Of a stretch of 64,000 nucleotides of DNA, positions 7,121 to 15,465 are shown piece after piece (within the stretch, counting starts at the first letter, position 1; every line of letters begins with the position of its first letter). A program made the position numbers and the translations under genes. Origin of the DNA: JBGSUZ01 sp964404895 (GTDB lineage Bacteria; Bacillota; Clostridia; Peptostreptococcales; Acidaminobacteraceae); assembly GCA_964404895.1 (NCBI GenBank), contig CAYOLV010000002.1, forward strand, positions 124,001 to 188,000. The letters are read 5' to 3'. The notes beneath the pieces are model-generated. The model was not told where the DNA came from, made no database searches, and saw only the letters and a list, made by a program, of their open reading frames with translations.

Positions 7121-8368
7121 GTGATCAATATCAGGCATTTGACGCAGAAGTGTATTATTAACGCTTCTGTTCTTTATCAACTTAGAGAGCAAACAGCAGC
7201 GGAAACTAGCACCAATCCGCAAGCATTTTTTTTAGACAAAGTAGATGGCTTGATCAACGATCATTTAAGAGGGATGGATTTTAAAACCCGGCGTCAAGTC
7301 CGTCAAAAATTGATTGAAACCCATTTTTCAGCAAATAGCGATCTTGAAATTACTTATTATGATGCGGCACTTATTCTAATATCACTAGATTTACCAGTGA
7401 ATCAAATTATAACTAATTTCCAAAACTGGATTTTGATGAGTACTGAATTTAGTCTCACCAGTTCGGAAATAGCCCAATTGTGTTTAGAAGAAGCCAATTC
7501 TAAAACTGCAGAATTTCAAACCGCTTATCAAGAAAGTCTTCCAACAAATCCACAACTCCATATCATACCAGAAGAGTCAATATCTCTTTTACTGGATAAT
7601 GACGTGGAAGCACCTTTTGATGAATCCATAGAAAGCCTGTCAATCGTTACCGAAGAAGATGCTGATCCCATCACTCAAGAAGCAGTTGCCAGTGTCCGAC
7701 TTAAATACAAGTTTAACTACGGACGTATTTTAATCTATTGCTTAGGACTTTTAGTCCTCCCTGTTCTTGTGTTCATTTTAACCAAACCTTTGGGTTCTAA
7801 ATCCGATATGGGGTTTGCCGACGCCTCTTCATTAATCAATATTGAGTCTTATCGGCCTACTGAAATGAAATTGATTGTCAGGGTCATCAGTGCAAAAGAG
7901 TCCACTGGTTTTCCAGATTTCTTAAGTTACGAACTTATCAACCGTGAACGCATGCAAGGCTATTTAAAACGCAAAAATTCTTTGCTGGCCAATGAGCCCT
8001 ATTTTTCTGCAGTTCTCCACAGTGCGGCACTACAAGACATACACCCTGTTCTGTTGTTTGCTATTACCGGACAGGAACAAGGATTTGTCAAAAGAGGTTC
8101 AGAAAATGCAGCCTTGATTGTGAATAATCCGTTTAATGTCTATACCAGTTGGATTGAGTACAATACCAACATTGAGGATTCCTCAAGTATTGCTGCAGAA
8201 ACAGTCAAAAATATTTTATCAGATCGAAAAAAAGGCGAAAATCCTTTCCAATGGCTCAATAAAACCTATGCAGAAGATCCTAAATGGGGTGTTGGCGTTG
8301 AAAGACTCTTTTTAGAAATTGAAAATTATTTGGGTCCTTATGACCTAGATTTAAACAAAACACTTTGA
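7121..8368 (+). CDS. Membrane protein with a glucosaminidase/lysozyme-like C-terminal domain (function unknown)
   Basis: I do not recognise this 415-residue protein as a named family. The start is best placed at the GTG at 7121, because the ribosome site TTAGGAG lies eight bases upstream and overlaps the earlier in-frame ATG at 7103. The first 190 residues are soluble and acidic. One membrane segment, ILIYCLGLLVLPVLVFIL, is near residues 202-220. The outer part contains QDIHPVLLFAITGQEQGF and IVNNPFNVYTSW, which recall the catalytic Glu helix and the NNPxN motif of glucosaminidase-like peptidoglycan hydrolases. That suggests a cell-wall enzyme or wall-binding protein with a cytosolic domain. 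It is a monocistronic gene ended by a bidirectional terminator. Confidence 0.6.
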   Translation: MINIRHLTQKCIINASVLYQLREQTAAETSTNPQAFFLDKVDGLINDHLRGMDFKTRRQVRQKLIETHFSANSDLEITYYDAALILISLDLPVNQIITNFQNWILMSTEFSLTSSEIAQLCLEEANSKTAEFQTAYQESLPTNPQLHIIPEESISLLLDNDVEAPFDESIESLSIVTEEDADPITQEAVASVRLKYKFNYGRILIYCLGLLVLPVLVFILTKPLGSKSDMGFADASSLINIESYRPTEMKLIVRVISAKESTGFPDFLSYELINRERMQGYLKRKNSLLANEPYFSAVLHSAALQDIHPVLLFAITGQEQGFVKRGSENAALIVNNPFNVYTSWIEYNTNIEDSSSIAAETVKNILSDRKKGENPFQWLNKTYAEDPKWGVGVERLFLEIENYLGPYDLDLNKTL

Positions 8369-8438
8369 ACCATCAAGGAGTAATAGCGCATTTAGCCTTT
8401 TGCTCCTTCTCTGATTGGCTTCCCAATTGAAAGAAATA

Positions 8439-8464
8439 AAAAAAGCGCATAAGCGCTTTTTTTT
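8439..8464. terminator. Bidirectional terminator between the 7.1-kb gene and udk
   Basis: A 10-bp stem AAAAAAGCGC/GCGCTTTTTT with loop ATAA is flanked by A-runs and T-runs on both sides. It serves the plus-strand gene ending at 8368 and the minus-strand udk ending at 8477. Confidence 0.92.
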
Positions 8465-8476
8465 ATTTCATATGAA

Positions 8477-9109
8477 CTACCCCGAATACTTGTCGCTGAC
8501 AATGGTTCTCACTTTTGCCACCATTATATCGATGGCAACTTTGTTATAGCCACCTTCAGGGATAATTAAGTCTGCAAATTTTTTAGTCGGTTCAATAAAT
8601 TGCTCGTGAGCAGGTTTAACTGTATTCAAATACTGATTAATGACGGAATCCAGTGTTCTGCCTCTTTCTTGTATATCTCTTACAATCCGTCTAATAATTC
8701 TAACGTCTGCATCTGTATCCACAAAGATTTTAATGTCCATGAGTTCTCTGAGGCGTTTTTCTTCTAAAATCATGATGCCTTCAAGAATGATAATGTCTTT
8801 CGGCTCAATGCGCGTTGTGAACGTCTCTCTCGTATGGTTTGAAAAATTATAATTAGGCTTTTCAATGGCTTGCCCTTGCAGTAACGTTGCCATGTGTTTC
8901 ACTAGCAAATCCGTATCAAAAGCCAAGGGATGATCATAATTCGTCTTTACTCTCTCTTCAAAGGAAAGCTCCGCTTGATCTCTATAATAAGCATCTTGCT
9001 CTATGATCGAAATATTCTTTTCTGGAAGAGACTCAAATATTGCCTTGGCAACGGTGCTTTTACCAGAGCCAGTACCTCCACAAATACCGATTAGAATAGG
9101 TCTACTCAA
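8477..9109 (-). CDS. udk: Uridine kinase
   Basis: This enzyme phosphorylates uridine and cytidine with a nucleoside triphosphate in pyrimidine salvage. The P-loop is GGTGSGKS at residues 11-18 and is followed by EQDAYYRD and NYDHPLAFD, all typical of Udk. The likely start is the TTG at 9109, nine bases after GAGAGGA, giving 210 residues, the normal length. ATG starts at 9118 and 9130 are alternatives. The gene overlaps the end of trhP, so it is the last member of the mltG-trmR-trhP-udk operon, the same order as yrrL-yrrM-yrrN/yrrO-udk in Bacillus subtilis. Confidence 0.94.
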   Translation of the reverse strand: MSRPILIGICGGTGSGKSTVAKAIFESLPEKNISIIEQDAYYRDQAELSFEERVKTNYDHPLAFDTDLLVKHMATLLQGQAIEKPNYNFSNHTRETFTTRIEPKDIIILEGIMILEEKRLRELMDIKIFVDTDADVRIIRRIVRDIQERGRTLDSVINQYLNTVKPAHEQFIEPTKKFADLIIPEGGYNKVAIDIMVAKVRTIVSDKYSG

Positions 9110-10343
9110 ACAAATCATCCTCTCTCTCACGTCTTAAAATATAAAATTCTTTTACTGGCTCATCCATTCGAATATAAATAAGCTGTTGGGCATGGGGTGC
9201 TGTTTCAATGGCTTTGCCGTCTTTATCGAACATTTCAGTGATTGTCAGCTGATGACTGTAATAGTTTGGACCCATGACTTCAAGGACATCGCCTAAGACC
9301 ATACGGTTACGCTGTTCAACAAGTGCTAACTTTGTTTCAGGGTCATAGGACTTGATCACACCGGTAAAATCATAACCACGGACATAAGAACTGCTGCTGT
9401 AATGCTGATCTATGGCCGTCGGGCGGTTATAGTAGAATCCTGTTGTAAAATCTCTATGGCTGGCTTTTTTAATTTCTTTCAACCATTCCTGCTTAAATTC
9501 AAAGTGTTCAGGGTCGCGGTAATAGGTATCAATCGCTTCTCTGTAGACCCTTACTATATTGGCGACATAATAAATGCTCTTATTTCTGCCTTCAATCTTT
9601 AACGAGGCCAGACCCGATTTAATCAACTCAGGAATAAATTCAATCATGCATAAATCTTTAGAATTAAAGAAGAATGTCCCCTCTTCTGTTTCCACTACTG
9701 GGTAATACTCATTCGGTCTCTTCTCTTCAACCAGATAATAATTCCATCTGCAAGACTGGGCACAATCCCCTTTATTAGCGTCACGACCTGTCATGTAATT
9801 GCTGAGGAGGCATCTGCCTGAATAAGAAATACACATGGCTCCGTGCATGAAGGCTTCAAATTCACAGCCCTCTGGTGCTTTAGCAACGATTTCTGCGATC
9901 TCTTCAAAAGACATTTCTCTTGCCAAAATAACCCGTTTGACTCCATTTTGATGCCAAAATTGGGCACTCATATAGTTGGTATTATTCGCTTGAGTACTCA
10001 AATGAATTTCCATATTTGGAAGATGTTCTTTTACAAATAAAAGTGTGCCAGGATCCGATAAAATTACTGCATCCACATTAATTTCACGAATATCTTTCAA
10101 ATAATTCTCTAACAAATGTAAATCTCTGTTATGAGGGATGATGTTCAAAACCAAATATACTTTTTTACCTCTAGAATGGGCAAATTCAACGCCTTCCTTC
10201 ATATCTTCGAAAGAGAAATTTTTAGCGCTTGCACGCAGTCCAAAGATCTCTCCACCAATATAAACAGCATCTGCACCATACTCGATGGCAAACTTCAACT
10301 TATCTAGGTCCCCCGCAGGAGCCAGTAACTCAATTTGTTTCAT
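9102..10343 (-). CDS. trhP: U32-family tRNA 5-hydroxyuridine synthesis protein
   Basis: This 413-residue member of the U32 'peptidase' family is placed by synteny and motifs as TrhP. TrhP is needed for hydroxylating uridine 34 of tRNA in a prephenate-dependent route. The iron-sulphur-type cysteines lie in CISYSGRCLLSNYMTGRD and GDCAQSCRW, at about residues 167-195. It begins LLAPAGDLDKLKFAIEYGADAVY, the usual U32 opening. The start at 10343 has TTGGAGGG upstream. It overlaps trmR by 14 bases, and TrmR methylates the hydroxyl group that TrhP helps to make, so the two act in sequence. Bacillus has two U32 genes here and this organism shows only one. Confidence 0.9.
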   Translation of the reverse strand: MKQIELLAPAGDLDKLKFAIEYGADAVYIGGEIFGLRASAKNFSFEDMKEGVEFAHSRGKKVYLVLNIIPHNRDLHLLENYLKDIREINVDAVILSDPGTLLFVKEHLPNMEIHLSTQANNTNYMSAQFWHQNGVKRVILAREMSFEEIAEIVAKAPEGCEFEAFMHGAMCISYSGRCLLSNYMTGRDANKGDCAQSCRWNYYLVEEKRPNEYYPVVETEEGTFFFNSKDLCMIEFIPELIKSGLASLKIEGRNKSIYYVANIVRVYREAIDTYYRDPEHFEFKQEWLKEIKKASHRDFTTGFYYNRPTAIDQHYSSSSYVRGYDFTGVIKSYDPETKLALVEQRNRMVLGDVLEVMGPNYYSHQLTITEMFDKDGKAIETAPHAQQLIYIRMDEPVKEFYILRREREDDLFE

Positions 10344-11004
10344 CTTTCCCTCCAATATTGTAACTCAACGCAACGCCGTCGCCTATTGGGATGATTGAAG
10401 TATGGAGCGTTTCAATGGCAGTAAGTGTCACTAAAAAATTCTTCATTCTTTTGACGATGGTCTTTTTTCTTCTTTCTACCCATTCAGGATTTGCAATCAT
10501 TCCCTTATACAAAATGTTGTCAGAAATAATCAGCCCACCAGGATTGAGCTTTGACATACTCAGTTCTAAAAATTCTAAATAGTGTCCTTTAGAAGCATCA
10601 ATGAAAATAATGTCAAATTTACCCTCAATATTGGGTAGGACATCTAAAGCATCTCCCAGTCTAAAATCAAACTGGACTTTTGTCTCATACTTTGCAACAT
10701 TGTCCTTCGCCATTTGGTGCATATCTTCTCGGATTTCAATAGAAACGACTTCTCCGACTCCCATGGCTTCTGCAAATAAAGAGGCAGAATATCCAATTGC
10801 TGTCCCAATTTCTAAAACACGTTTCGGTTTATGCAAGTACACTAAAGTCTGTATAAGTTGAGCGACTTCAGGTTGTACAATAGGGACATGATATGCATCG
10901 GCATAAGCTTCTAAATCTTGAAAATAAGAAGTTCTAACGGGCATCAACCCACGGATATAAGAAACTACCTCATTATATACTATACGGTTATTTTCTTCTG
11001 TCAA
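10330..11004 (-). CDS. trmR: tRNA 5-hydroxyuridine methyltransferase
   Basis: This 224-residue class I SAM-dependent methyltransferase (YrrM family) converts 5-hydroxyuridine to 5-methoxyuridine at tRNA position 34. The SAM-binding motif is VLEIGTAIGYSASLFAEA, with the downstream acidic loop VSIEIRED and the metal-site-like DASKGHY. The best start is the TTG at 11004, eight bases after AAGGGAG. The longer ATG reading from 11046 would overlap mltG by 29 bases and has no ribosome site. It lies between mltG and trhP. Confidence 0.9.
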   Translation of the reverse strand: MTEENNRIVYNEVVSYIRGLMPVRTSYFQDLEAYADAYHVPIVQPEVAQLIQTLVYLHKPKRVLEIGTAIGYSASLFAEAMGVGEVVSIEIREDMHQMAKDNVAKYETKVQFDFRLGDALDVLPNIEGKFDIIFIDASKGHYLEFLELSMSKLNPGGLIISDNILYKGMIANPEWVERRKKTIVKRMKNFLVTLTAIETLHTSIIPIGDGVALSYNIGGKDETN

Positions 11005-11017
11005 GTGAATGGCTCCC

Positions 11018-12028
11018 TTACTTTTTACTTTTCTTGATGGCTGCATTGTGTTCTTCTAAAGTTCTAGAGAAATAATGTGAGCCATCTCCATTATTGGTGG
11101 TCACGAAAAACAGAAAATCTGTTTGAGAGGGATAAAGTGCTGCTTCAATTGACGCCTTCCCCGGTGACGCAATAGGTGCTGGCGGTAAACCGTCGTTTTG
11201 ATAAGTATTGTAGGGCGACTGGATTTGGGTGTCTTTAATGCTCAACACTTCCTTGCGCTCACCTAGAATATATTGAACAGTCGCACAAGATTGAAGTCTC
11301 ATGGGTTTATCCAGTCGATTATGGAAGACGCTTGACACAATTGGACGCTCTTCAGCAACCATAGCTTCTCTTTCAATAATCGATGCTAAAGTGATTATTT
11401 CTTCAACACTCATATTCAGGTTTTTAGCCTGCTCATAAAATTTTTGATCAAAAGCCTTGCTAAAGGCGTTGAGCATTTCATTTATAATTTCGTGCTCAGT
11501 AATATCCTTTTTGAATTGATAAGTGGCTGGGAACAAATACCCTTCCAAACGATGACTGCGGTCTATGCCTTGGATAAAGGGATAGTCAAATGTACCGTTG
11601 ACCAACTCGTCCTCGAACACAGCACGATCAATCAAGCCTTCTTTTTCTAATTTATCTATGATTTGTCTGACTTCATATCCTTCAGGAATAACAACCTTGA
11701 TACGCTCTACATAAGTAGCCCCATCCGATATGATTTGGACGATTTCTTCCACATTCATTGAAGGACTCAATTGATATTTCCCCGCCTTAAGTTCACTTGC
11801 GGCATCTAATTCTTTGACTTTAGAAACAAAGGCATCTGCGTTGATGATGATGCCTGCCTCTTCTAACTCCGAAGCAATGGATTTTGTTGTACTGCCCGAA
11901 GCAATTTCAACGACTGTCAGTTCATTATTGTTTGGATCCTTGGCATTGAAATCTTCTTTAGAAACGCCACAAGCTGTAAATAACAATGTAACGCTCAACG
12001 TTAAGGTCAACCAGATTGTCTTTTTCAT
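11018..12028 (-). CDS. mltG: Endolytic murein transglycosylase MltG, apparent lipoprotein form
   Basis: MltG cleaves nascent peptidoglycan glycan strands outside the membrane. The mature protein carries a LysM-like region followed by the YceG catalytic domain, with the key Glu in LASIIEREAM and the conserved SSVFHNRL and QSPYNTY stretches. The start at 12028 has an AGAGGTG site, giving 336 residues. The N terminus has two lysines, a hydrophobic run, then LLFTAC with Cys at residue 20, which looks like a lipobox. Most MltG proteins have a transmembrane anchor instead, so membrane attachment by lipid is inferred here. A strong hairpin lies 18 bases upstream of the start. Confidence 0.93.
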   Translation of the reverse strand: MKKTIWLTLTLSVTLLFTACGVSKEDFNAKDPNNNELTVVEIASGSTTKSIASELEEAGIIINADAFVSKVKELDAASELKAGKYQLSPSMNVEEIVQIISDGATYVERIKVVIPEGYEVRQIIDKLEKEGLIDRAVFEDELVNGTFDYPFIQGIDRSHRLEGYLFPATYQFKKDITEHEIINEMLNAFSKAFDQKFYEQAKNLNMSVEEIITLASIIEREAMVAEERPIVSSVFHNRLDKPMRLQSCATVQYILGERKEVLSIKDTQIQSPYNTYQNDGLPPAPIASPGKASIEAALYPSQTDFLFFVTTNNGDGSHYFSRTLEEHNAAIKKSKK

Positions 12029-12045
12029 AAGCACCTCTAAACGCA

Positions 12046-12075
12046 CGGATAAACTCAGTTTCCTGAGTTTATCCG
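12046..12075. repeat. 13-bp perfect inverted repeat between rnj and mltG
   Basis: The arms CGGATAAACTCAG (12046-12058) and its complement (12063-12075) enclose the four-base loop TTTC. On the minus strand the next bases are GTGCGTTTAG with no T-run, so it is not a standard terminator. It lies 77 bases after the RNase J stop and 18 bases before the mltG start, and may protect or process the mRNA. Confidence 0.75.
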
Positions 12076-12151
12076 ATAATATTTTTATTGGAACCAATAG
12101 CAACGCTAAAGGTTTGTCAAAAGGCAGAGAGCCCCAAGACAGTTATTTTGT

Positions 12152-13819
12152 TTATACTTCAATAATGATTGGCAAAATCATAGGGCTTCTCTTCGTGCTG
12201 ACATATAAATGTTCTTTCAATCCATCTCGAATGGAAGACTTTAGTCCTGACCAGTCTCTGACGTTATTGGCTAAACATCTCTTAAGAATTTCATTGATTT
12301 TGTCTCTAGCGCCGTTCATTAATTCTTCAGATTCTCTCACGTAGACAAAACCTCTCGAAATAATATCTGGGCCACTCACCACTTGTCCAGACTCTTTATT
12401 GAGGGCAATGACAACTACCATCAAACCATCTTCAGCCAAATGCTTTCTGTCTCTAAGAACGATATTGCCAACATCTCCAATACCAAGTCCATCTATCAAA
12501 ACATTGCCACTTGGAACAGGTTTAAGCATTTTGCCACCCGTTTGGTGTAAATCAAGAACATCCCCAATTTTCATAATAAAGATATTACTCTTTGGAAGTC
12601 CTAATTCTTCTGCAAGTTCTGCATGTTTTCTCAAGTGACTGTATTCACCGTGGAGCGGAATAAAGAAACTAGGTTTTGTAAGGGCATGCATAAGTTTTAA
12701 CTCTTCTTGGCACGCATGGCCTGAAACGTGAACATCTGCAAGATCATCATAGATGACATCTGCACCCTTCTCATAGAGAAGATTGATGATTCTTGTAACG
12801 CTCTTTTCATTACCTGGAATAGGTGTAGAAGAGAAGACAACCATATCACCTAAGCGAATCGCAACGTTCTTGTGCTCGCCACTTGCCATTCTAGAAAGCC
12901 CCGACATAGGTTCGCCTTGGCTACCTGTTGTGACCACAACAATTTCATTGTCAGGGTAACGATCTAAGTCACGAATATCAATAATTGAATCTTCGTTGAG
13001 TTTTAAATAGCCTAAATTCTTAGCTACTTCTGAAACATTGATCATTGAACGACCGACAAAAGCAACCTTACGATTGTTGAGTTCTGCCGCATTAATGATT
13101 TGTTGAACACGGTGAATATTAGAAGCAAAAGCTGCCACAATAATTCTACCTTGAGCATGATGGAATAATTCATCAAAGGTTTGTCCAACGGAACTTTCGG
13201 ACATGGTGTACCCTTTTCTCTCCACGTTGGTACTGTCTGCGAGAAGAGCCAAAATGCCCTCATTGCCCAGTTCGGCAAATCTGTTTAAATCTATTCTTTG
13301 ACCGTCAATTGGGGAATAGTCTACTTTAAAGTCACCTGTATGAATTACTTTGCCTACAGGTGTAGAAATACATAAACTAACCGAATCCGGAATACTGTGT
13401 CCTACAGCAATAAATTCGATTTCAAATGCGCCAAGCTTGATTGTTTGACCAGCCTTAACCACGTTGAATTGTACCGCACCAACATTCTTGTGCTCTTTGA
13501 GCTTGTGTTCAATGAGTCCTAAAGTCAAACGAGTGCCATATAATGGCATCTTCAACTGACCAAGTACATAAGGGGTTGCCCCTATGTGGTCTTCGTGACC
13601 ATGTGTGTAGATAATACCTTTTACTTTATCTGCGTTTTTCTTTAAAAATGTAATGTCTGGAATGACCACGTCAATACCAAGCATTTCATCTTCTGGGAAA
13701 GTCATACCGCAATCGACAACGATCATTTCGTCCTCATATTGGTATACTGTCATGTTTTTACCGATTTCATTTAATCCGCCTAATGGGATAATTTTTAAAC
13801 CAGATACTTTCTTTGTCAT
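12152..13819 (-). CDS. rnj: Ribonuclease J
   Basis: This is a 555-residue metallo-beta-lactamase/beta-CASP ribonuclease with 5'-3' exonuclease and endonuclease activity in mRNA turnover and rRNA maturation. The metal motif THGHEDHIG is near residues 72-80. The second metal region HTGDFKVDYSP and the beta-CASP motifs SGHACQEELKL and PLHGEYSHLRKHAELA are intact, and the C-terminal domain is present. Only one RNase J is seen in the window; the sequence does not tell RnjA from RnjB. The start at 13819 has a GGTGG site. It is separated from fur by a spacer carrying a terminator and a GC-rich repeat. Confidence 0.95.
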   Translation of the reverse strand: MTKKVSGLKIIPLGGLNEIGKNMTVYQYEDEMIVVDCGMTFPEDEMLGIDVVIPDITFLKKNADKVKGIIYTHGHEDHIGATPYVLGQLKMPLYGTRLTLGLIEHKLKEHKNVGAVQFNVVKAGQTIKLGAFEIEFIAVGHSIPDSVSLCISTPVGKVIHTGDFKVDYSPIDGQRIDLNRFAELGNEGILALLADSTNVERKGYTMSESSVGQTFDELFHHAQGRIIVAAFASNIHRVQQIINAAELNNRKVAFVGRSMINVSEVAKNLGYLKLNEDSIIDIRDLDRYPDNEIVVVTTGSQGEPMSGLSRMASGEHKNVAIRLGDMVVFSSTPIPGNEKSVTRIINLLYEKGADVIYDDLADVHVSGHACQEELKLMHALTKPSFFIPLHGEYSHLRKHAELAEELGLPKSNIFIMKIGDVLDLHQTGGKMLKPVPSGNVLIDGLGIGDVGNIVLRDRKHLAEDGLMVVVIALNKESGQVVSGPDIISRGFVYVRESEELMNGARDKINEILKRCLANNVRDWSGLKSSIRDGLKEHLYVSTKRSPMILPIIIEV

Positions 13820-13847
13820 TGTTTCACCACCTTATATTATAAATACG

Positions 13848-13899
13848 GAGCTCGAGGCATCGAGCCCCGGGGCAGACCATTCGCTTAGCGACTGGCGCC
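13848..13899. repeat. GC-rich hairpin repeat related to the 18.5-kb repeats
   Basis: This spacer element contains GCTCGAGGCATCGAGC (arms GCTCGA/TCGAGC) plus TCGCTTAGCGA. Read on the minus strand, GGCTCGATGCCTCGAGCTCC followed by a TATTTAT stretch matches the end of the tandem units at 18457-18580. It marks a dispersed intergenic repeat family. Confidence 0.65.
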
Positions 13900-13941
13900 A
13901 AAAATTGAACCTTGTAATACGAAGATTACAAGGTTTTTTTA
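13900..13941. terminator. Bidirectional terminator overlapping the end of fur
   Basis: An 11-bp stem AACCTTGTAAT/ATTACAAGGTT (13908-13918 and 13925-13935) is followed by TTTTT on the minus strand and TTTTTTT on the plus strand. The stop codon of fur (13926-13928) lies inside the stem. Confidence 0.85.
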
Positions 13942-14369
13942 CATTTACTGCAGATTCCATAAAATTTCAATTTATGGTCCTTGATTAGAAAATCAAATTC
14001 ATTTTCAATTCGTCTTTCTAAATCTTCTAATAAGTCGTCGACAACCTCTAAAATAGCACCACAATTTGAACAAATCAAATGGTGATGTTGATGATCGTCT
14101 TCATGAATATTGAGTTCATAACGCACACAGCCATCGTCTATGTTGATTTTAGACAACACATCCAAATCGCTTAACAAAAGTAAAGTTCTATAAACAGTTG
14201 CAAGGCCTATATCAGGGCAATCCTTGCGCACGATATCATAAATATCTTCTGTGCTCAGATGTTTGCCCTGATTGGCCATAACCACGTCTAAAATAGCTTT
14301 TCTTTGAGGTGTGAGCTTGTAACCCTTGTTTTTAAGTTTCTCTTTTAAGGTATCAAAAGACATTTCCAT
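13926..14369 (-). CDS. Fur-family metal-dependent transcriptional regulator (Fur/PerR type)
   Basis: This 147-residue repressor has an N-terminal winged helix (YKLTPQRKAILDVV to LATVYRTLLLL) and a C-terminal dimerisation domain. The metal-sensing cluster is HEDDHQHHHLICSNCG, and a second CSKCKKTL at the very end supplies the other two structural-zinc cysteines. Fur, PerR and Zur cannot be told apart safely from this alone. The gene sits between a DUF1292 gene and rnj, as in many clostridia. Its last codons are embedded in the terminator stem. Confidence 0.9.
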   Translation of the reverse strand: MEMSFDTLKEKLKNKGYKLTPQRKAILDVVMANQGKHLSTEDIYDIVRKDCPDIGLATVYRTLLLLSDLDVLSKINIDDGCVRYELNIHEDDHQHHHLICSNCGAILEVVDDLLEDLERRIENEFDFLIKDHKLKFYGICSKCKKTL

Positions 14370-14392
14370 AAGGGCACCTCTTTAAGAATGTT

Positions 14393-14659
14393 TTATTGCT
14401 CTACTTCGCTTTCCATTTGATCTAAAAGATCTTCGTAAGCTTGTGCAACTCTGTCAAACTCATCGTCATCTTCAATGAATTCAAAGAGGAATTCATCATT
14501 TTCTGTTTCTTGCATTCTGTAAACAACTGCTTCTTCTGAGCCATCAAGCGGTAACAGTACAGCATATTCTTTTTCTTCTAATGAGAAAGTAAACACGATC
14601 TCATGTTCTAATTCGTTACCTTCTTCATCTACTAATACGACGATATTTTCTTCGTTCAT
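14393..14659 (-). CDS. DUF1292 (YrzB-like) small acidic protein
   Basis: This 88-residue, strongly acidic protein of the DUF1292 family has the typical core VVLVDEEGNELEHEIVFTFSLEEKEYAVLLPLD and ends in an acidic helix. Its function is unknown. The start is placed at 14659, where GAGGTGC lies six bases upstream; the longer reading from 14761 would run through the ruvX end. The order ireB, ruvX, DUF1292, fur matches the yrzL-yrrK-yrzB block of Bacillus, so it is probably part of the same transcript. Confidence 0.9.
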   Translation of the reverse strand: MNEENIVVLVDEEGNELEHEIVFTFSLEEKEYAVLLPLDGSEEAVVYRMQETENDEFLFEFIEDDDEFDRVAQAYEDLLDQMESEVEQ

Positions 14660-14705
14660 TTGAGCACCTCTTCTAATATTATATTGTAGTTTATGCAAAT
14701 CCGTA

Positions 14706-15152
14706 CTAACGGTTTTGACTAAGGGAATCCAGATAGCCCTGCAGAATATACCCTGCAGCAACAGTGTCGATTACGTCTTTACGTTTTCTTCTGCTGACAT
14801 CTGCTTGAATGAGCATCTTTTCAGCCGCAACGGTTGTCAGACGTTCATCCCACATGATGATCTCTATCTCTCTGTCTTTTATTCTATCAGAATATCTCAA
14901 CTTTTTCTCAAGTTTTTGTGAAAAAGCCAAAGTCTTTTCACCTTGAGGGCCAACTGTGCCGTTCATGTTTTTAGGCAATCCCACCACAACTTTATCTACG
15001 TCTTGCTCAACAATGATGTCTACCAGACGATCGATATCCTCCTTGATGGATATTCTTCTCAGTGTTTCTCGGCCTTGAGCCGTAATGTGCAGTAGATCGC
15101 TGACGGCAACACCAATGGTTGCATCCCCAACGTCAAGTCCCATATATCTCAT
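14706..15152 (-). CDS. ruvX: Putative pre-16S rRNA nuclease / Holliday junction resolvase-like YqgF
   Basis: This 148-residue RNase H-fold protein of the YqgF/RuvX family matures the 5' end of 16S rRNA in studied bacteria; a role in junction resolution was proposed earlier. The opening MRYMGLDVGDATIGVAVSD carries the first catalytic Asp, VVGLPKNMNG is the middle motif and MWDERLTT the acidic third motif. The start at 15152 has an AAGGAG site. It follows ireB by nine bases, so the two are coupled. Confidence 0.93.
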   Translation of the reverse strand: MRYMGLDVGDATIGVAVSDLLHITAQGRETLRRISIKEDIDRLVDIIVEQDVDKVVVGLPKNMNGTVGPQGEKTLAFSQKLEKKLRYSDRIKDREIEIIMWDERLTTVAAEKMLIQADVSRRKRKDVIDTVAAGYILQGYLDSLSQNR

Positions 15153-15161
15153 TATTTCTCC

Positions 15162-15413
15162 TTAATCTAAGTTGCGATCCAGGTAAAATTTTAAAAGCTC
15201 TTCTAAAATTTCATCTCTTTCAACACGACGAATCATTTTTCGAGCGTCGTTGTGGGTTGTAATATAAGTCGGATCTCCAGATAAAAGGTAACCAATCATC
15301 TGGTTTACAGGGTGGTAACCCTTTTCCTTTAATGCATTGTAGACAAACTTGAGAATTTCTTTACGTTCGTCAGACTGTTGTTGATCTACACTAAATTTCA
15401 TCGTTTTGTCCAT
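15162..15413 (-). CDS. IreB-family regulatory phosphoprotein
   Basis: This 83-residue protein of the UPF0297/IreB family is conserved next to ruvX in Firmicutes. In Enterococcus, IreB is a substrate of the Ser/Thr kinase IreK and controls cephalosporin tolerance; whether that holds here is unknown. The core reads EILKFVYNALKEKGYHPVNQMIGYLLSGDPTYITTHNDARKMIRRVERDEILEELLKFYL-like residues, which define the family (position 30 onward). The start at 15413 has GGGAGG nine bases upstream and is preferred over the ATG at 15434. It lies 52 bases after alaS. Confidence 0.92.
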   Translation of the reverse strand: MDKTMKFSVDQQQSDERKEILKFVYNALKEKGYHPVNQMIGYLLSGDPTYITTHNDARKMIRRVERDEILEELLKFYLDRNLD

Positions 15414-15465
15414 AGGTTCGTCCTCCCTTTTCAATCAGTATACCCACTTCATTCGTGGAAATACA

